64,000 bases of DNA. It comes from Kudoa neothunni (lineage: Eukaryota > Cnidaria). Positions 1-12,500 of this stretch are shown piece by piece. How positions within the stretch are numbered: the first letter of the stretch is position 1; each line of letters starts with the position of its first letter. The notes under the pieces are model-generated. The model was given only the letters and a program-made list of their open reading frames with translations, was not told the origin of the DNA and searched no databases. Made by a program: the position numbers and the translations under genes. Location: positions 5,270,001 through 5,334,000 of the forward strand of contig OZ199839.1 of NCBI GenBank assembly GCA_964304625.1, read 5' to 3'.

Positions 1-827
1 TTGTTTACCACATTAGTCCTTGAAACATTTTGAACACTCTCTTACAATAGTATTATACTCTCGATTGACTTCATAATTCACAATGCAAAATATTTACAGT
101 CGGACCTGAATATAGCGAGGTTTTGGTGTTTTGAATTCAACGTTTATTTTAAGACATAAGGAATGGTGTGAATTCTTTTTTTGTATTAATAGATATTAAT
201 AACTTTAACTAAAGAAGTCGTTTAAAAAAATTTTTTTTCTAACTATACATACCTCGTTATAACGAGGTTCTTTCATATTGCGAGGTTTCCGGATAGTAAG
301 AAAGCAACTAACTATAGTTTAAAAACTCACTTTTATGGAATTTCCAAAATAAAATAAGGGAATTAGAGGAATAGAAGCTGAAAAAATAAATAATTTAATC
401 TACATGGTAACTGCGTCGGTTTTAATTTTCGTGTGAGAATTTTTAGGTCGATCATCGTTGGGCACCACCCCGTAAAATGAGCACAGTATTATTAATTCCG
501 ATATTTCTTTCAATAGAAAAAGATTGTTACCTGGAAAATTTATGCTGATTCACGCAGATAACATTTTTATTCTTTCCAAAAAATACTGCCAACTGTATAC
601 AGCCAGTGGATGTTGGAATAATTCATTACTTAAAAAGTCACTGTAAAAGTATCCTTTGTCGGACATTCTAATATATAAAGAGAGCTGCGAACAAAAATTT
701 ACATTATTAGATCTCACGTTGAACCCCTGAAAAATCTTGGGATAAAGTTGCTTTCTTAACCATCGTTATTTGTTTAAATAAAACCAAAAAAGATTTTTTA
801 TTGGAAAATAAATAAACGAATAAAATA

Positions 828-2648
828 CAGTCGAACCTCGATTATCGGGGAAATTTGGGACCAGCGAGGTTCCCGCTAATCGAACATAGACAACGCGCAC
901 GCACTTATATGAAATTTTTGCTGATTTTGATTGTTTACTTGATTTATAAACAATTTTTATCATTTATTAAGTAAAGTATTTTATCTTCTGCCATTTAAAT
1001 TAAAAATGTTGACATATCTATTAACTAAGAAGATAGAGACAAAGGAAAAACAGTACATAATTATGACAGCTTTTATACGTCTGCAAAGGAGTAAGCTGCT
1101 TTTTTAAATAATCGGTAATTAACCCTTCCCACATTGAGCCAAAACAAATTACGAGTGATCCGACGTAGGATACCTGTCGTACTCCAGCAAAAATATGCCT
1201 TAATCAATTTTAAATCCTTCGAAATCTACATGATTTAAACTATAATAAGCATGTATATTAATAGAAGTTAACATAGAAAATTGTTCTATCCTTTGTAATA
1301 AATACAACGACAATATTGCAAATACAATAAAATGCAGCTACAAGGGCGTACAACCGACCAATACCCCTATTTCTCAACCAAACAATAATTTAAACAACAT
1401 TAATCAATAAATATGGTCGAAAAATATGAATACATCATTATTAGTAAACATTGTTGCTCACGAGAAACATCACAAGTCAGTCGCTCGCCCTTCGTATTTA
1501 TCGATATAGTTGGATCACGTCTCCCGCCTGGTTTGGATCCACTTGTGCGTGAGTATTATAGCTAATTGCGGAAATCGAATTGGTTTAAATACAAGAATCT
1601 TTATCTATTTTAAAATGAATGTGGGTTAAATAGACGATAATAATAGCCAAAATAATAGGCTGAACTTAGAGGTAATTGTGGAGCGCGTGGCTCTCCCAAT
1701 TTTAGCGTTTTTACAGTTTTTTTCGTCAGAAGTGATCTCAAAAAGTCTTATTTGCTCTTTTCATCTGTAGCGAATCAAAATTGTATAAACAAATTTTTCG
1801 TCTAGTCTCACACATGATGGCATAATGAAGACAATAGTCCCCACTATACATTGGAGGATTAGGGACCTATACTAGATGAGGTCCCAACGGCTTCCTTAAT
1901 TTTTAATAAGTTTTTTTAATTAATTAGAGTCAAAAAGTTATCTCAACAAATGAAAAAGTTATACAAATTGGGAATGCGCGAATGCCGCCAGATTAATAAA
2001 GTATTATCGAATTAATTTTCGTAAATAGCCAATCAGTTTTACTTTGATGGAAAAATGTTTTTTCCGGTTAGAAATATAGGAATTTTAATTATTAAATGAT
2101 ATTAAAGTCTATATTAAATAGAAATACAAATTAGCAGTACATTATTTAAGAAATAATTATCTCTCGATTTTTAGAAGTATATAATTTTTAGTTTATAAAA
2201 TTTCGAATACAACTTTTTTGTTTAAATGGCAGCCTTATAAGTTTTTAGGAGCATTCTAAAAATTCTCGTGCTTTGAGTAAAACAAAAAATATTTCTTTTG
2301 GAGTATGACAAATACCCCACCCCGGCAGGAAGGGTTGATGTATGTTTCATATACATTCATGCATGTGTTCAGATATAATAAAAAGTTATATAAGAGCTGA
2401 ATGCTTAGTCTACGTTTTAAAATAAAAATTTATTAATAAATAACCTGGAACTATTTTTGTTTTAAATATTGCATTGGTATATATGCCACATTGTATACGT
2501 CGTACGGTGATGATGGGTGGTATTTTTATCGGAAAATATACCCAAATAGTTCTTCCGGTTTCCGGATAACCGAACGTCTATTGACACGTAATGTGAATAA
2601 AATTCAAATAAAATTAAAAATTTCTTCAGTATAATCAAGGTTCGACTG
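828..2648. mobile_element. Inner pogo/Tigger-like MITE with TA target duplication
   Basis: The left terminus at 828 reads CAGTCGAACCTCGATTAT. The right terminus (2630-2648) is its near-perfect reverse complement. TA flanks both sides (826-827 and 2649-2650), a good mariner/pogo target duplication. Further matches extend inward, such as a CTAATCGAACATAGAC-like stretch on the left against a related stretch near 2560-2590. It is itself interrupted at 1123-2334; without that insert it would be about 600 bp. It sits inside the element at 97-2738, so it inserted later than that one. Confidence 0.65.
1123..2334. mobile_element. Innermost piggyBac-type MITE
   Basis: TTAA at 1119-1122 is followed by CCCTTCCCAC. 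The other end reads GGCAGGAAGGG and is followed by TTGA (2335-2338), one mismatch from TTAA. TTAA targets with CCCT-starting ends are the signature of piggyBac elements. No transposase frame is seen, so it is non-autonomous. Inward similarity between the ends is short (a TCATACTCC/TCGTACTCC motif near both). This is the youngest of the three nested elements. Confidence 0.5.
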
Positions 2649-2823
2649 TATAACTCCTCCCCTCTCCGCACACGCAAGTCATGGGTATTGCGAGGTTCTT
2701 CGCCGGTCCCATAAAACCTCGCTATATCCAGGTAGTCTGGACAATGTGGCGTAGTGATGGACTAATTTACAGTTCAGTAAAATTCATCATCGTTTATCGG
2801 CATCAATCGAAATTTATAGCGCG

Positions 2824-3729
2824 ATGGAATTTACTTTCGAAAGTATCGATGATTTTTTGTTAGAACATCTTTTTGAAATAAAGAATGACGTAGAAAAACA
2901 AATATCACTCTTACAAAAACTTAAACTTATATTTAAAAAGAGAATGTGAGACAATTGTGACGTATTAATGTTGCTACAAAAAAGATTCTATTATTGATAA
3001 GTATTTTTTCAAATGTCCAATGTGTAAAAAAATATAAATTAGAAGGGGACATTTTTCGAGGGTTCCAAACTAACGCTACGGCAAATCTTTACATTGATAT
3101 ATATAGAAGTCAATAATATACATATGTCTTATCCACCACAGCTGTCGAAACAACTGCAAATAGGTTCTGACAGTACAATTTGTGACTGGAGGAATTTTAT
3201 TAGAGAAGTTTATGTCGACTACTTTGATTTACATAATGAAAGAATCGGAGGACATGCAGTGGTAATACAAATTAACGAATCACAGATTTGCAAACGTAAG
3301 TATCACCGAGGAAGAGTTTTAGTAAACCAAAACATATGGATCGTTGGTGGTATTGACTCGTATGGTAATATATTTCAAGTGCTAACCATCATTCGAAATT
3401 AACCTACACTTGAACATATAAAAATTCAAAATGTTCATCCTGAGTCAACACTTTAGACAGATTGCTGGGCTGATTATAACAACTTGGGTGCTATTTACCA
3501 TAGTCATGAGACGGTAAATTACTCGGTTGAATTTAAGACACAGGAAGGTGTGCATACCAACCGTATCGAAGAAATTTGGGGTGCGATAAGAAGGAAATAC
3601 CGACATATAACTCATAAAAAATCGGAATTAATTAGTTCCTATCTCTCAGAGTACCATTTTAAGAGAAAATACCCTAAAAATACATTTTCGATGTATATAA
3701 AAACAATGAATGAAAAATATTTACATTAA
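2824..3729 (+). pseudogene. Merlin (ISXO2-like) transposase remnant, copy 1
   Basis: This is a decayed DDE transposase of the Merlin superfamily (related to bacterial IS1016/IS1595; ISXO2-like domain). An N-terminal segment starts at 2824 and runs into stops near 2946. A zinc-ribbon half (CPMCKK) is visible near 3017. The catalytic core is at 3094-3402 and 3484-3729 with a frame break between. The first catalytic Asp is replaced by Asn (QINESQ). The second Asp (TDCW near 3458) and the NRIEE third motif are kept. Loss of the first acid plus frame breaks make it inactive. Copy 2 lies about 540 bp downstream on the other strand. Confidence 0.75.
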
Positions 3730-3789
3730 AATTCGTTAATCTATTAAATTCATTTTTTTTCGAGCAGAACTGAACACATCCGATGAATT

Positions 3790-4145
3790 CAACTGAACTG
3801 TAAATTAGCCCCTAAACCGAAATTAAGCAGGAAAGGTAGAATTTGGGCGTTCGCAAACGCCGGGGTACAGGGACGAAATAAAACCCAGTAGGAGGTTTCC
3901 GTAAAGCCGACGCCCGCATTCAGACGACTCTCACAGACTAATTCTGGGTTAGTCCAGGGTATGGTTTGGGTGGTGGTTGCTCCGAAACGTGGATGTTTAA
4001 TGGGCCAAAATCCCACATTATCGCATGAACATAAGTCGCCTTAATATGACGCTGCGACGCTTACAGTGTGGATGGAGAAGGCCTAACTAGCCCCAACATC
4101 ACAACCCAACAAGTTGCGCTAGGGGTTTGACCTTGTAAACAAAAA
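3790..4145. repeat. GC-rich block of unknown origin between two Merlin copies
   Basis: This stretch of about 350 bp is visibly richer in G and C than everything around it. It ends in a CTTGTAAAC then A-run tail, the look of a retroposed fragment such as a SINE or LINE 3' end. A 75-codon frame is open on the minus strand (3789-4016), but I recognise no domain and do not call it a gene. It lies between convergent Merlin remnants and may be a separate insertion. Confidence 0.35.
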
Positions 4146-4269
4146 AAATTGCTGATGTGGACTTTAGGCACGTCTAATATTTTGTTAACACCAATAATCT
4201 TGGTTGGGCATAAAATAAACACTTAATCTTTAAAAAGAATATATAGACTTTATCTGGTTAAATGTTTTT

Positions 4270-5121
4270 TTAAGTGTATATTCTGATAAATAACCTTTTG
4301 TTGGCCGAGGAGATTTTTTTAATATGGCGAAATTTTCTTTTGCAGGCGCCCCTGGCTGCCTCAATTCTATTAATGTGAACTCCATCAGAGGCAACGAATT
4401 TTTTGCTATGGTTGACTGTTTTACGAAGAAAACCATAAGCATCGAGTCTTCTATATCCCTTCCAACAGTCCGTCCAAATAATTGAACCTATCTCGACATT
4501 TTCGAGGGTTATTTGATGTAGGGTAGCTTGGTTTGGTATTGTAGTGACATTCATAAAAACATTACCATTCTTATCAATACCACCAACTATCCATTGATCT
4601 TCGTTAGCAAGAATTTGCCCTAAGTTGAATTTTCTTTCACAGAGCTTGGATTCATCGATTTGAACGATGATTCCAACGCCACCAACCTTTCCAGAATATG
4701 GAAATACATAATTACAGTAGTCGTCGCGCACTAAGTTCTTCCAATCAACGACTATTTTTTACGAAATTTTGATTTCTTTTTCAAAAAAAATCCGCCTACC
4801 AATATCATTCGAATAATAATATATTAATCTCAATATTTGGTAAAATTTGAGGTGACTGTGTTCAAAGAATGACTATCTTCGTATCGATACGTATTTCTTG
4901 CAAGTGCTACAATAGTACGCACAACCATCAATGACCCTTTTTCGTCGTGTAAGTCTCAGAGGTAAATCACAACAAACGATATCTTTATTTATAATCAGAC
5001 CATTGTACCTTAAGAAATCTACGGCATATTTCTGATTCAGATTTAACAAATCAATAATCGAAATATCTATATCACTGATACGAATGTTATCCACATGTGG
5101 CAGACTAACTTTTACCCCCAA
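4270..5121 (-). pseudogene. Merlin (ISXO2-like) transposase remnant, copy 2
   Basis: This is the best preserved Merlin copy. The upstream frame (5121-4873) gives an N-terminal region ending in a zinc-ribbon-like CSTCKKY motif after a paired-Cys start (CCDLP). The downstream frame (4731-4270, 153 codons) holds the catalytic core: first Asp in VQIDESKLCERK, then WIVGGID, second Asp in WTDCWKGY, then the HINRIEAARGACKRK third motif with its Glu. The two frames are separated by about 140 bp with frame breaks, so it is a pseudogene although all three acidic residues survive. Terminal inverted repeats were not located. Confidence 0.78.
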
Positions 5122-5125
5122 AATT

Positions 5126-7481
5126 AATATTAATCTCGAATTAGTTAAATATTACTATTATTGGGACTAACAAAGTATTAGATGTGCAAAGACCACACTA
5201 GCCAAAATTTTGTAATTACCGAAGAAGTCAATGTAGTCAAAAAAGTTTCCCTGATTGAGAAAATAGTATTTATTGTGGCATTTAATTTTATTTTTTTCTT
5301 GTGCGAAACAGTCCGAGGGTATCAACATCTCATCTACCGGTTTTAGGGGGATTATTTGGTATAATTATTGCCGGTTTGTTATAAAAATAGTCGATAGAAA
5401 TCGTTGTAACTTTACAAATTTATCTATAATTATTTTATAAATAGATATATCCAACAAAGGAATGGGATGTATTACATCCTAAAAATCGTTGGGGGTGTAC
5501 GTTTTTCGCATCATCAGAGGGTTAAATAATATAATTTATTTTTTTGAATAATCATAGTACATTTAATTAAGAAATTTAAAAAAAAATATATAACATGTTG
5601 TAATGTTAGGGCTTCCAGGTGGTTCTACAGTAATGGACCGGTCGTACGTACATTAGTTATTTTACATATTAAAAGGCTCGCTCATGTTTAATATAATCCT
5701 AAAAACTATATAATGTTAGAACTACTCTCTTTTAAATAATTTATAAATAAAATTACTGCGACAGAACGAAAAATAAAAAGTAACGTGAAGATCGGTCGTA
5801 CGTACTTTTTTGCTTTGACTACTGCGTGATTAAATTAAGTGTTATCATTAATTTTTAATACAGATGAGCAATAAGTAGGTTTTTATAGTTACACCAATGG
5901 GGTAGCTAGTTGAAAAATGAAGGATAAATATACAAACATGTTTTAGATATATAATAATGTGTTTTATAATGGTGTCCTCCCTAATTCACAGTAATGACAA
6001 TGGCGCAATGACAGTCTCTCCCCAATAATTCAGAAACGGAAGATAATTTTGTTGTTAAAGAACTGAACCTTTCAAAGATGGCCTTATTTTATTTAGAAGA
6101 GTTTGGCAACTATTTTAAACTAAACATTATGGCTCAAAGAAGAGGGAGTTAATATCTGATTCTACTTCTTATGTTTTGCTCAATTTTAACTCGCATAAAA
6201 ACTGCTTTTTTCAATAATATTTAAGTTATAGCTAATATTGTTTATTGATACGGCACCGGTAATACGCACAAATACTCATCCTCAAGGGGATTGCATACGA
6301 CCGACCTATCACTATAGTTTGCCATAAAATACACCACAAGCTCTAGTATGAAACACCTATTGTCTAGATCAGTGGTTATCAACCGGTGATACGTTTCACC
6401 CAAAAATTATAGAAACTAATAGTAGGTATCTATTTACAAATACATGTTGTCCAAGTTTTTGGTGATGTCAAATAAATTTTAAGAATAATATATTTTAGAT
6501 TTTTTTTAATAAATATATTAAAATTTTTTATAAACATTATATTTTGTTTTTTGACAATTGGATCCGCTATTTCAAAACGATGGAAAACCACTTGTTTAGC
6601 GCCATGTATAACATTCTGGGTAAAGAAGGAAGTTATAAAAACAGCTTAATAACCGTTTTACAGATAGTTATAATTGATAACAATGGTGTCTCGCCTTAAC
6701 ATACAACTTAAAAATTTTCATGTATCTATTTTAAAAGCTTGGAAGTTAACTAAAAAGAGTTATACAAAGATTATTGTTTTTTATTACCTAATAAACCATT
6801 ATTACTATTTATAATTATATAATATATCTACTTCAGTAGCAAGAATTGATAAACTAAAACTAACTCTTTTCGAAAAAAGATCAAAAGCTTCATCTTTAAA
6901 TATGTTCAGATATGGAATAGCAATGTGTTGTTACTCTTCTAGAAATTTTTAGTTATTTTCGAGTATGGAGCGGTTTCAAAAATGATAAGTTGACATCAGA
7001 ATTGACACACAGGCACAAAAAAATTTACCAATGTAATCATATTGATCATACTCAGCCATTGTTTACAAATCACATACAAAATAATATTTCATTGCATTTT
7101 AAATACAGCTTGAAATTATTCCGTTTTTACGATCATAAAAATAAGATTTACATTAAATTTTCATTTTTTTATGTAATTTGATTATTACGTCCGACAAAAA
7201 TTCTTTTGAGCATTTTAACTTTTTAAATCGATATAAGTAACAATTTTTAAGTAATATATTATCTTCAGACCGCAAAAAATAGGAATGAAATGGCTGATGA
7301 ACAAAAACTTGTAACATTGCAACGTAAATTTCAGTATGATATTTTATAAAATGTAAAATATTTATGAAAAAAGAAGAATATGTTTTAATATTTTGTTTAA
7401 ATATTACATAGTTAGCGCCATAATAAAAAGCATAATTATTGGACACGATCAAAAGAAATTACAGAATAGACAGTTACAATA
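5126..7481. other. No gene seen; scattered transposon ends
   Basis: No credible coding exon was found. CATCAGAGGG followed by TTAA (about 5512-5525) looks like one end of a piggyBac-type element, partner not found. CAGTGGTTATCAACCGG at about 6371 looks like a solitary hAT terminal repeat. CGGTCGTACGTAC occurs twice (5638-5651 and 5793-5805), with a degenerate inverted copy at 6292-6306. The rest is AT-rich sequence without recognisable structure. Confidence 0.5.
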
Positions 7482-9506
7482 TTATTTTCTTTTCAATAAT
7501 AGATTTTTCAGGATATTTTTAGGATTGGTTTTGGAGTTTGTATCCACATCAATGTTGATTTCTTTCAGTTTGGCTGAAGGCGTACGCTTGAAGGAGGAAC
7601 GATGCTGTCGTAGCATTTCTCGGCATTGTTCATTGTTGAGTGAGATATTTTGATGGGTGACGGCAATAGCATCTGATTTCATCACAGGATGTTTGATTTC
7701 ACTAAATTATTCAATCACGTCTATTTATTGGAAGGAAGCTGAATTTAATCTAATAGCTAACCATTCGAACAAATTAGAAGGATCCACTAATTTTACACAT
7801 ATCTCCTTTCGCTTTTGCAAAATTTCTCCGATTCTAGAGATGGTTCGTTGTTGGTTCGATAGCGAAGCAGACTCGATCGCAGATTTTATCTAAATATAAA
7901 AGATCCAAACGTTTGGTTAGATTTAACGTGAAGTTTACATGATGTGGGCATTTAAGCAATAAGAAAATATCAATGGTCAAAATTTCCAGTTTGTTTTTTA
8001 GTGCGTGCTACGTTAGGGCAGCAAATAAAATAAAGAAACCAAACACATATCTTACCATAAACAAATCCAATAGAATATCTTCACGTTGAGAGTTTTCATT
8101 GGTTGATTCTTCATATTTATAAGCTCGATTATATTTATTTTTAAATTCCTCGAAAAATATCTCATTCTAAATCCAACCCCATATAAGAGAATATTTTAAA
8201 AGTTGTTAGCCACCTGGATAACATTAACATAATTATTGTCGGTGTAGAAGCGTGTTAACATCTCAAACATCACTTCCTTGTAGTCTAATAGATTGTACTG
8301 CTCATAATTTTGAATAATCGATGGTATATAACATCTAAAAACATCCCCTCATCAATAAAATTATCATCTCTATTTTTCACGCCACACAAACCATAACTGG
8401 GCATTCCTTACCTCATTTTTATTTGGTTATTTACAATATGGGTGGATATTCCCACAAATTTCTCTCCATATTCAAATGAGGATCTTCCAAACAAACTCCA
8501 AGTGTGTGAATTCACAAGTGAATAATAAAAAAACTGAAACTTAGTGACCACCGACAATATCCCTTCATTAGTGAAACTGAAAAAGTATTTAAAAAAGATA
8601 GATGTTTTTCCATTACGTAAAAGTATTTATTTCATCGTTTGGAGTGAGTAGTTGTAGGGTGCACTTGCTCAAAAGTACAAGATCAACTCCAATACGATAA
8701 ACGTAGGTGTCGATAATGTGAGGTGAATTTTCATTCAATGTACATGCAACTGAAAAGATGTCATCTCCAAAAGTGGCACCATTACAATACAATCCACATA
8801 AACTCCATTTATAAACTAAAAATCCTCCAAGCGTATACACATAAACCACATTGTTGGTTGAAACCATCACAAAAAATTGTTCTGTTGCATGTACAGCCTA
8901 CCCAAGTTAAATAAACTTTTAAAGCGCAACTTAACTACCCTCAAACTTTCTCCCCAAGGCAATTCCCCATCCCAACTATACTGTTTGGTCCATTTTTTAA
9001 AGCTAATACAAGTGAATTGTTTTCTAAATTGGTACAAATAAAAATCCATTCCGACTCTTCGTTACAATACTTAGTTTCTGCGGAGGTAGCTGCTTGGTGA
9101 TTATTCACTCTACCCAACACTACATCTGTAGTGCTAATAGATGCTATATCATATGGGTGATTGGCGGGGATTTTTATTTGATTGTAATTTGTTCCTTTTC
9201 CTGATAAAATAATATGTTCATACATCGGAAGTGAGGACTGGTTGTCTTCATTCTTGATCATTTTTACCATCCCATGAGCATTCCAGCACTAATCACAGTT
9301 TATTGATACGTTTTGTTCGAGAGATAAATTTTTACCAAAATCTTTCCTTTGGCAAAATTACAGGTAGGACGGTTAGCGTCATCCAAAGCAGGCGATGATT
9401 GAAACTTATCATCTCTAAATTTAACACTAAATGGAAAAAAACTTTCTGTATCAATGTGTGAAAGATGAGATGGGTTTTCTTTGAAAAAGTCAGATATGTT
9501 TGGCAT
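7482..9506 (-). CDS. Unrecognised 512-aa protein, eight exons, propeller-like N-terminal half
   Basis: Exons: 9506-9336, 9288-8947, 8897-8617, 8576-8412, 8334-8214, 8166-8056, 7889-7762, 7701-7482. The splice phases agree at every junction and the sum is 513 codons. The start is MPNISDFF. Residues about 60-330 are rich in short beta-strand-like stretches (for example NVVYVYTLGG, CTLQLLTPND) and may form a beta-propeller. The C-terminal third is charged and helical and ends in basic residues. There is no signal peptide or membrane segment, so it is probably intracellular. The strand pattern reminds me faintly of the propeller of nucleoporins such as Nup133, but I could not confirm a family and give no function. 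Introns are 40-77 bp except one of 166 bp. Confidence 0.7.
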
Positions 9507-12500
9507 TTTTAACTCAACTCAGTCACGTGGATGTCTTTGAATCGAAATCCTAAGCGCCGTTCCATTTGAAACATTATTTTTTCCACATAATAATAAAATT
9601 AAAAATAATAAAATGCAATTTTATTTCTTTTTCGATATCAAAAGATTGATACGCAATTAACTATCCACTCTCAACATAACTCACTCTTAACTTGGGGCAG
9701 TTAGTTTTTATTTTCAGTCTTGTTATGTCATTTGTCAATATTATTAATCCAAAATAAATTAATGTATATATTTAAAATTTATTTCACTTAAAGTAATTAT
9801 AGGTAGATACACTATGTATTTATAAAATGTATAAATTTTTTGTTGGTTGGCAAGAGTCCCGCCAACTTTATCCCATTCATCCCTTCCCAAATTACGTGTG
9901 AGAAAAATTTTTACGTACCGACGTAATTGTCATACTCCACGAAATATCTTTTTTAATAAGTTTGAAATCTCCCAAAATTTGAACGAATTCGAAAAAATCA
10001 AACCGACATGGCAATGAACCTTTTTATGCCGAAATTTTTTGTTTGCAGTCCTAAAACAAAATATTACATACATTCTGTTAGTTATTAGTAGGTAATGTCG
10101 TTTTCGACGTTTATTTCCTAACTAGCGCCAAGGTCCCGCTTCGCGAAGACTTCCTTGCCCAGCCAAGTAGGCTAACACCTGACGCATATTAAAGCCTTTT
10201 TGATTTTTAAGTAAATAGCGCTAATGCCCAATTTTTCCTGGTACAATGTGATGGAAAATTTTAACTTTAATTTTATTTTTGAATGGGGAAATTTTACAGA
10301 AGAGTTAATCTAATTAGCACTTTAAACCCTGTAAATTTTATTTTTCTATTTTAATCTATGCATTTTAAAAGCTTGTCATTATTTTTGCAATGTGATGATT
10401 TAGATAAACGAAATTATGCGCACACTTTCCATTCAAATATAAATAGAGGTATGGAGAGAAATTAATGAGTAATTTTAAGTTTATTTTACAAATTATTGAC
10501 CAAAACTATGATGACCTTAATTTTAAGAGAAATGTAATTAGCGATTAAAGTCCAGTTATTTATGAAACGAAATCATTAAGTAACTTAAATAGAACTTTCA
10601 GTTTTTTTCAAAATTTTGCGATAAAAATTAATTCTTCTAGTTATAAAATTTATTATTAATCCACAAACGATAAAAAAATAAAATCAACCTAAGATACCTC
10701 CGAAATATTAATATTAATTGTTACTCCTTTGTTCGCAATTTTATAATGGTGCCAACGATTTTTTAAAAAGCTGTGAGCGGTAACTTACGTATTCATTATT
10801 GTAACAAAATTTCCCGATTTATAAATAAATCCAACCTTGCTTTTTATCAAGAATACTTATTGGTTCAAAAATATACACATTTAATTAACAAAATACGATT
10901 AAATCAAAAATGTAAGGGTGTTTTTGGTATGAAAAATTACAATAATGCTTAAACATCAACTGGTTTTCTTGAAGGAATGCACCTCTTTAAAAATTAACGT
11001 TCTGTTTGATTGTTCTAAAAAATCTATTTATGTTGAACTATTCTTCGATTAACGGAAACTTTGTGCAAAAATAATCGTGAATATAAATTCTTAAATTACA
11101 TATAGATTGCTGTGTCGCATATTTTTATGCAGCTTTTATATCATAATGATTTAATGCGAGCCTAAAGAAAACTGTATATTGATTTGAATATTAATCTTAA
11201 GGTTTGAGATAGGGAATAATTAGGTAATTAAGAACTTAAACACTATTTAAAAAATTGTCTCGTCAAATATAGAGACTTTTCGAATTAGTTATGTCAGCTG
11301 TCTTGCAAGAAAGTTTTGGAAAACCAAAAAATGAGTAAAAACATATCGAAAAGACGAATATAGCTTCAATCTCAATCGACATATTTGATAAAAAGAAATG
11401 TTCACATCTCAGGAATTCCAATGAAGCATAATTTTCACTTATGTTATCACAAAAATTTTAATATTTAAAGCTTTACGCACATTTCATATCGCTTTTAGGA
11501 TACGTATAGAGACTCTAATTATCCCAACGTGACAACAACTTGTTATCTCAAATTATGCGTTTTATTTAAAATGATCATAATCTATTTTGCTTAACTATAT
11601 CCATAACGCTCGAAATGAGAAAACACAAACCAAATAACTTTTTTATGCTTCAAATTTTAAGGGAATGCAACAACTCTTGTAAATGTGACATTAAGAGTTT
11701 TATTTGTCTTAAAGTAACTCCTAATAGGCATATATAAAATTTATAGAGCATTCTACATCAAAATTAGCAGATTTTCTTTGTATACAACGAGTGAAAGTTT
11801 ATTTTAATTGAGTATCACTCTGAAGTAAACCAACATCAATTTTATGCAGGTACTATTTAATCTGCTATTTGAGTAGACAGCCAGAAAATTACGCACTTCT
11901 GATACCGACATTTATTATATTTATACTTCTAAGTGAATGAACAATTTGTACCAATGATATCATCGATTCAAATGCAAACGAAAAACTGTATTTAAAAAAA
12001 GTTTCTTCATGGCACACGCGTATTGCTGAAAACACACACTGACAGATATGAGCTTTATATAGAGACTAGCGCGAACTGCCCAGCGTTGCTCGGGGAAGAC
12101 TTCACCTAAAAATGTTTTTTAATAGCATTCAAAGAATATAATGAATTTTCGAATTAACCCATACAAATAAAGTAACTAACAATTTTTAAGCTTTATATTT
12201 TAACGACTGTGAATATGAAATTTAAATTATGTTCATTTCTGTGAAAGAGTGTACCAATCCCGGCGTCTATTTAAAAATTTCACGACCCGGCACCAATGCT
12301 AAATAAATTAAGGTCAGCATCATATCTTTTTCATTCCCGAATTATTTAAATCTCGTTAAAGTGTTATCTAGAACGTTATTTTTTGGCCAGGGGGATTTTT
12401 AAAAGTTGAATTCTGGCCCGGCTCGGTAACCGTGCGCACCACTAACCTTTAAAAAGATAAAAAATAGAAAAAGTAATAGAGATAGAGATAGAAGAAAATG

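Larger units (their letters stand above)
97..2738. mobile_element. Outer pogo/Tigger-like MITE, split by a nested insertion
   Basis: The left end starts with CAGTCGGACCTGAATATAGC at 97. The right end (about 2715-2738) is its imperfect reverse complement, sharing the block ATATAGCGAGGTTTT. TA precedes the left end (95-96), while GA follows the right end, so the expected TA duplication is decayed. Extra CGAGGT-type inverted motifs lie inside both ends (about 250-297 and 2690-2720), as is common for pogo/Tigger MITEs. No transposase frame is present. The element is interrupted by a second TA-flanked element at 828-2648; without that insert it would be about 820 bp. The family call rests only on terminal repeat style and TA target. 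Confidence 0.5.

Noticed and set aside
2681-2863. 60-codon open frame on the plus strand
   Set aside because: Covers the terminal repeats of a MITE; no protein-like features.
3789-4016. 75-codon minus-strand frame in the GC-rich block
   Set aside because: Open because of base composition; no domain, no splice support.
7153-7452. 99-codon minus-strand frame just beyond the 7.5-kb gene
   Set aside because: Lies after the stop of the spliced gene at 7482; low-complexity AT-rich composition and no donor/acceptor link.
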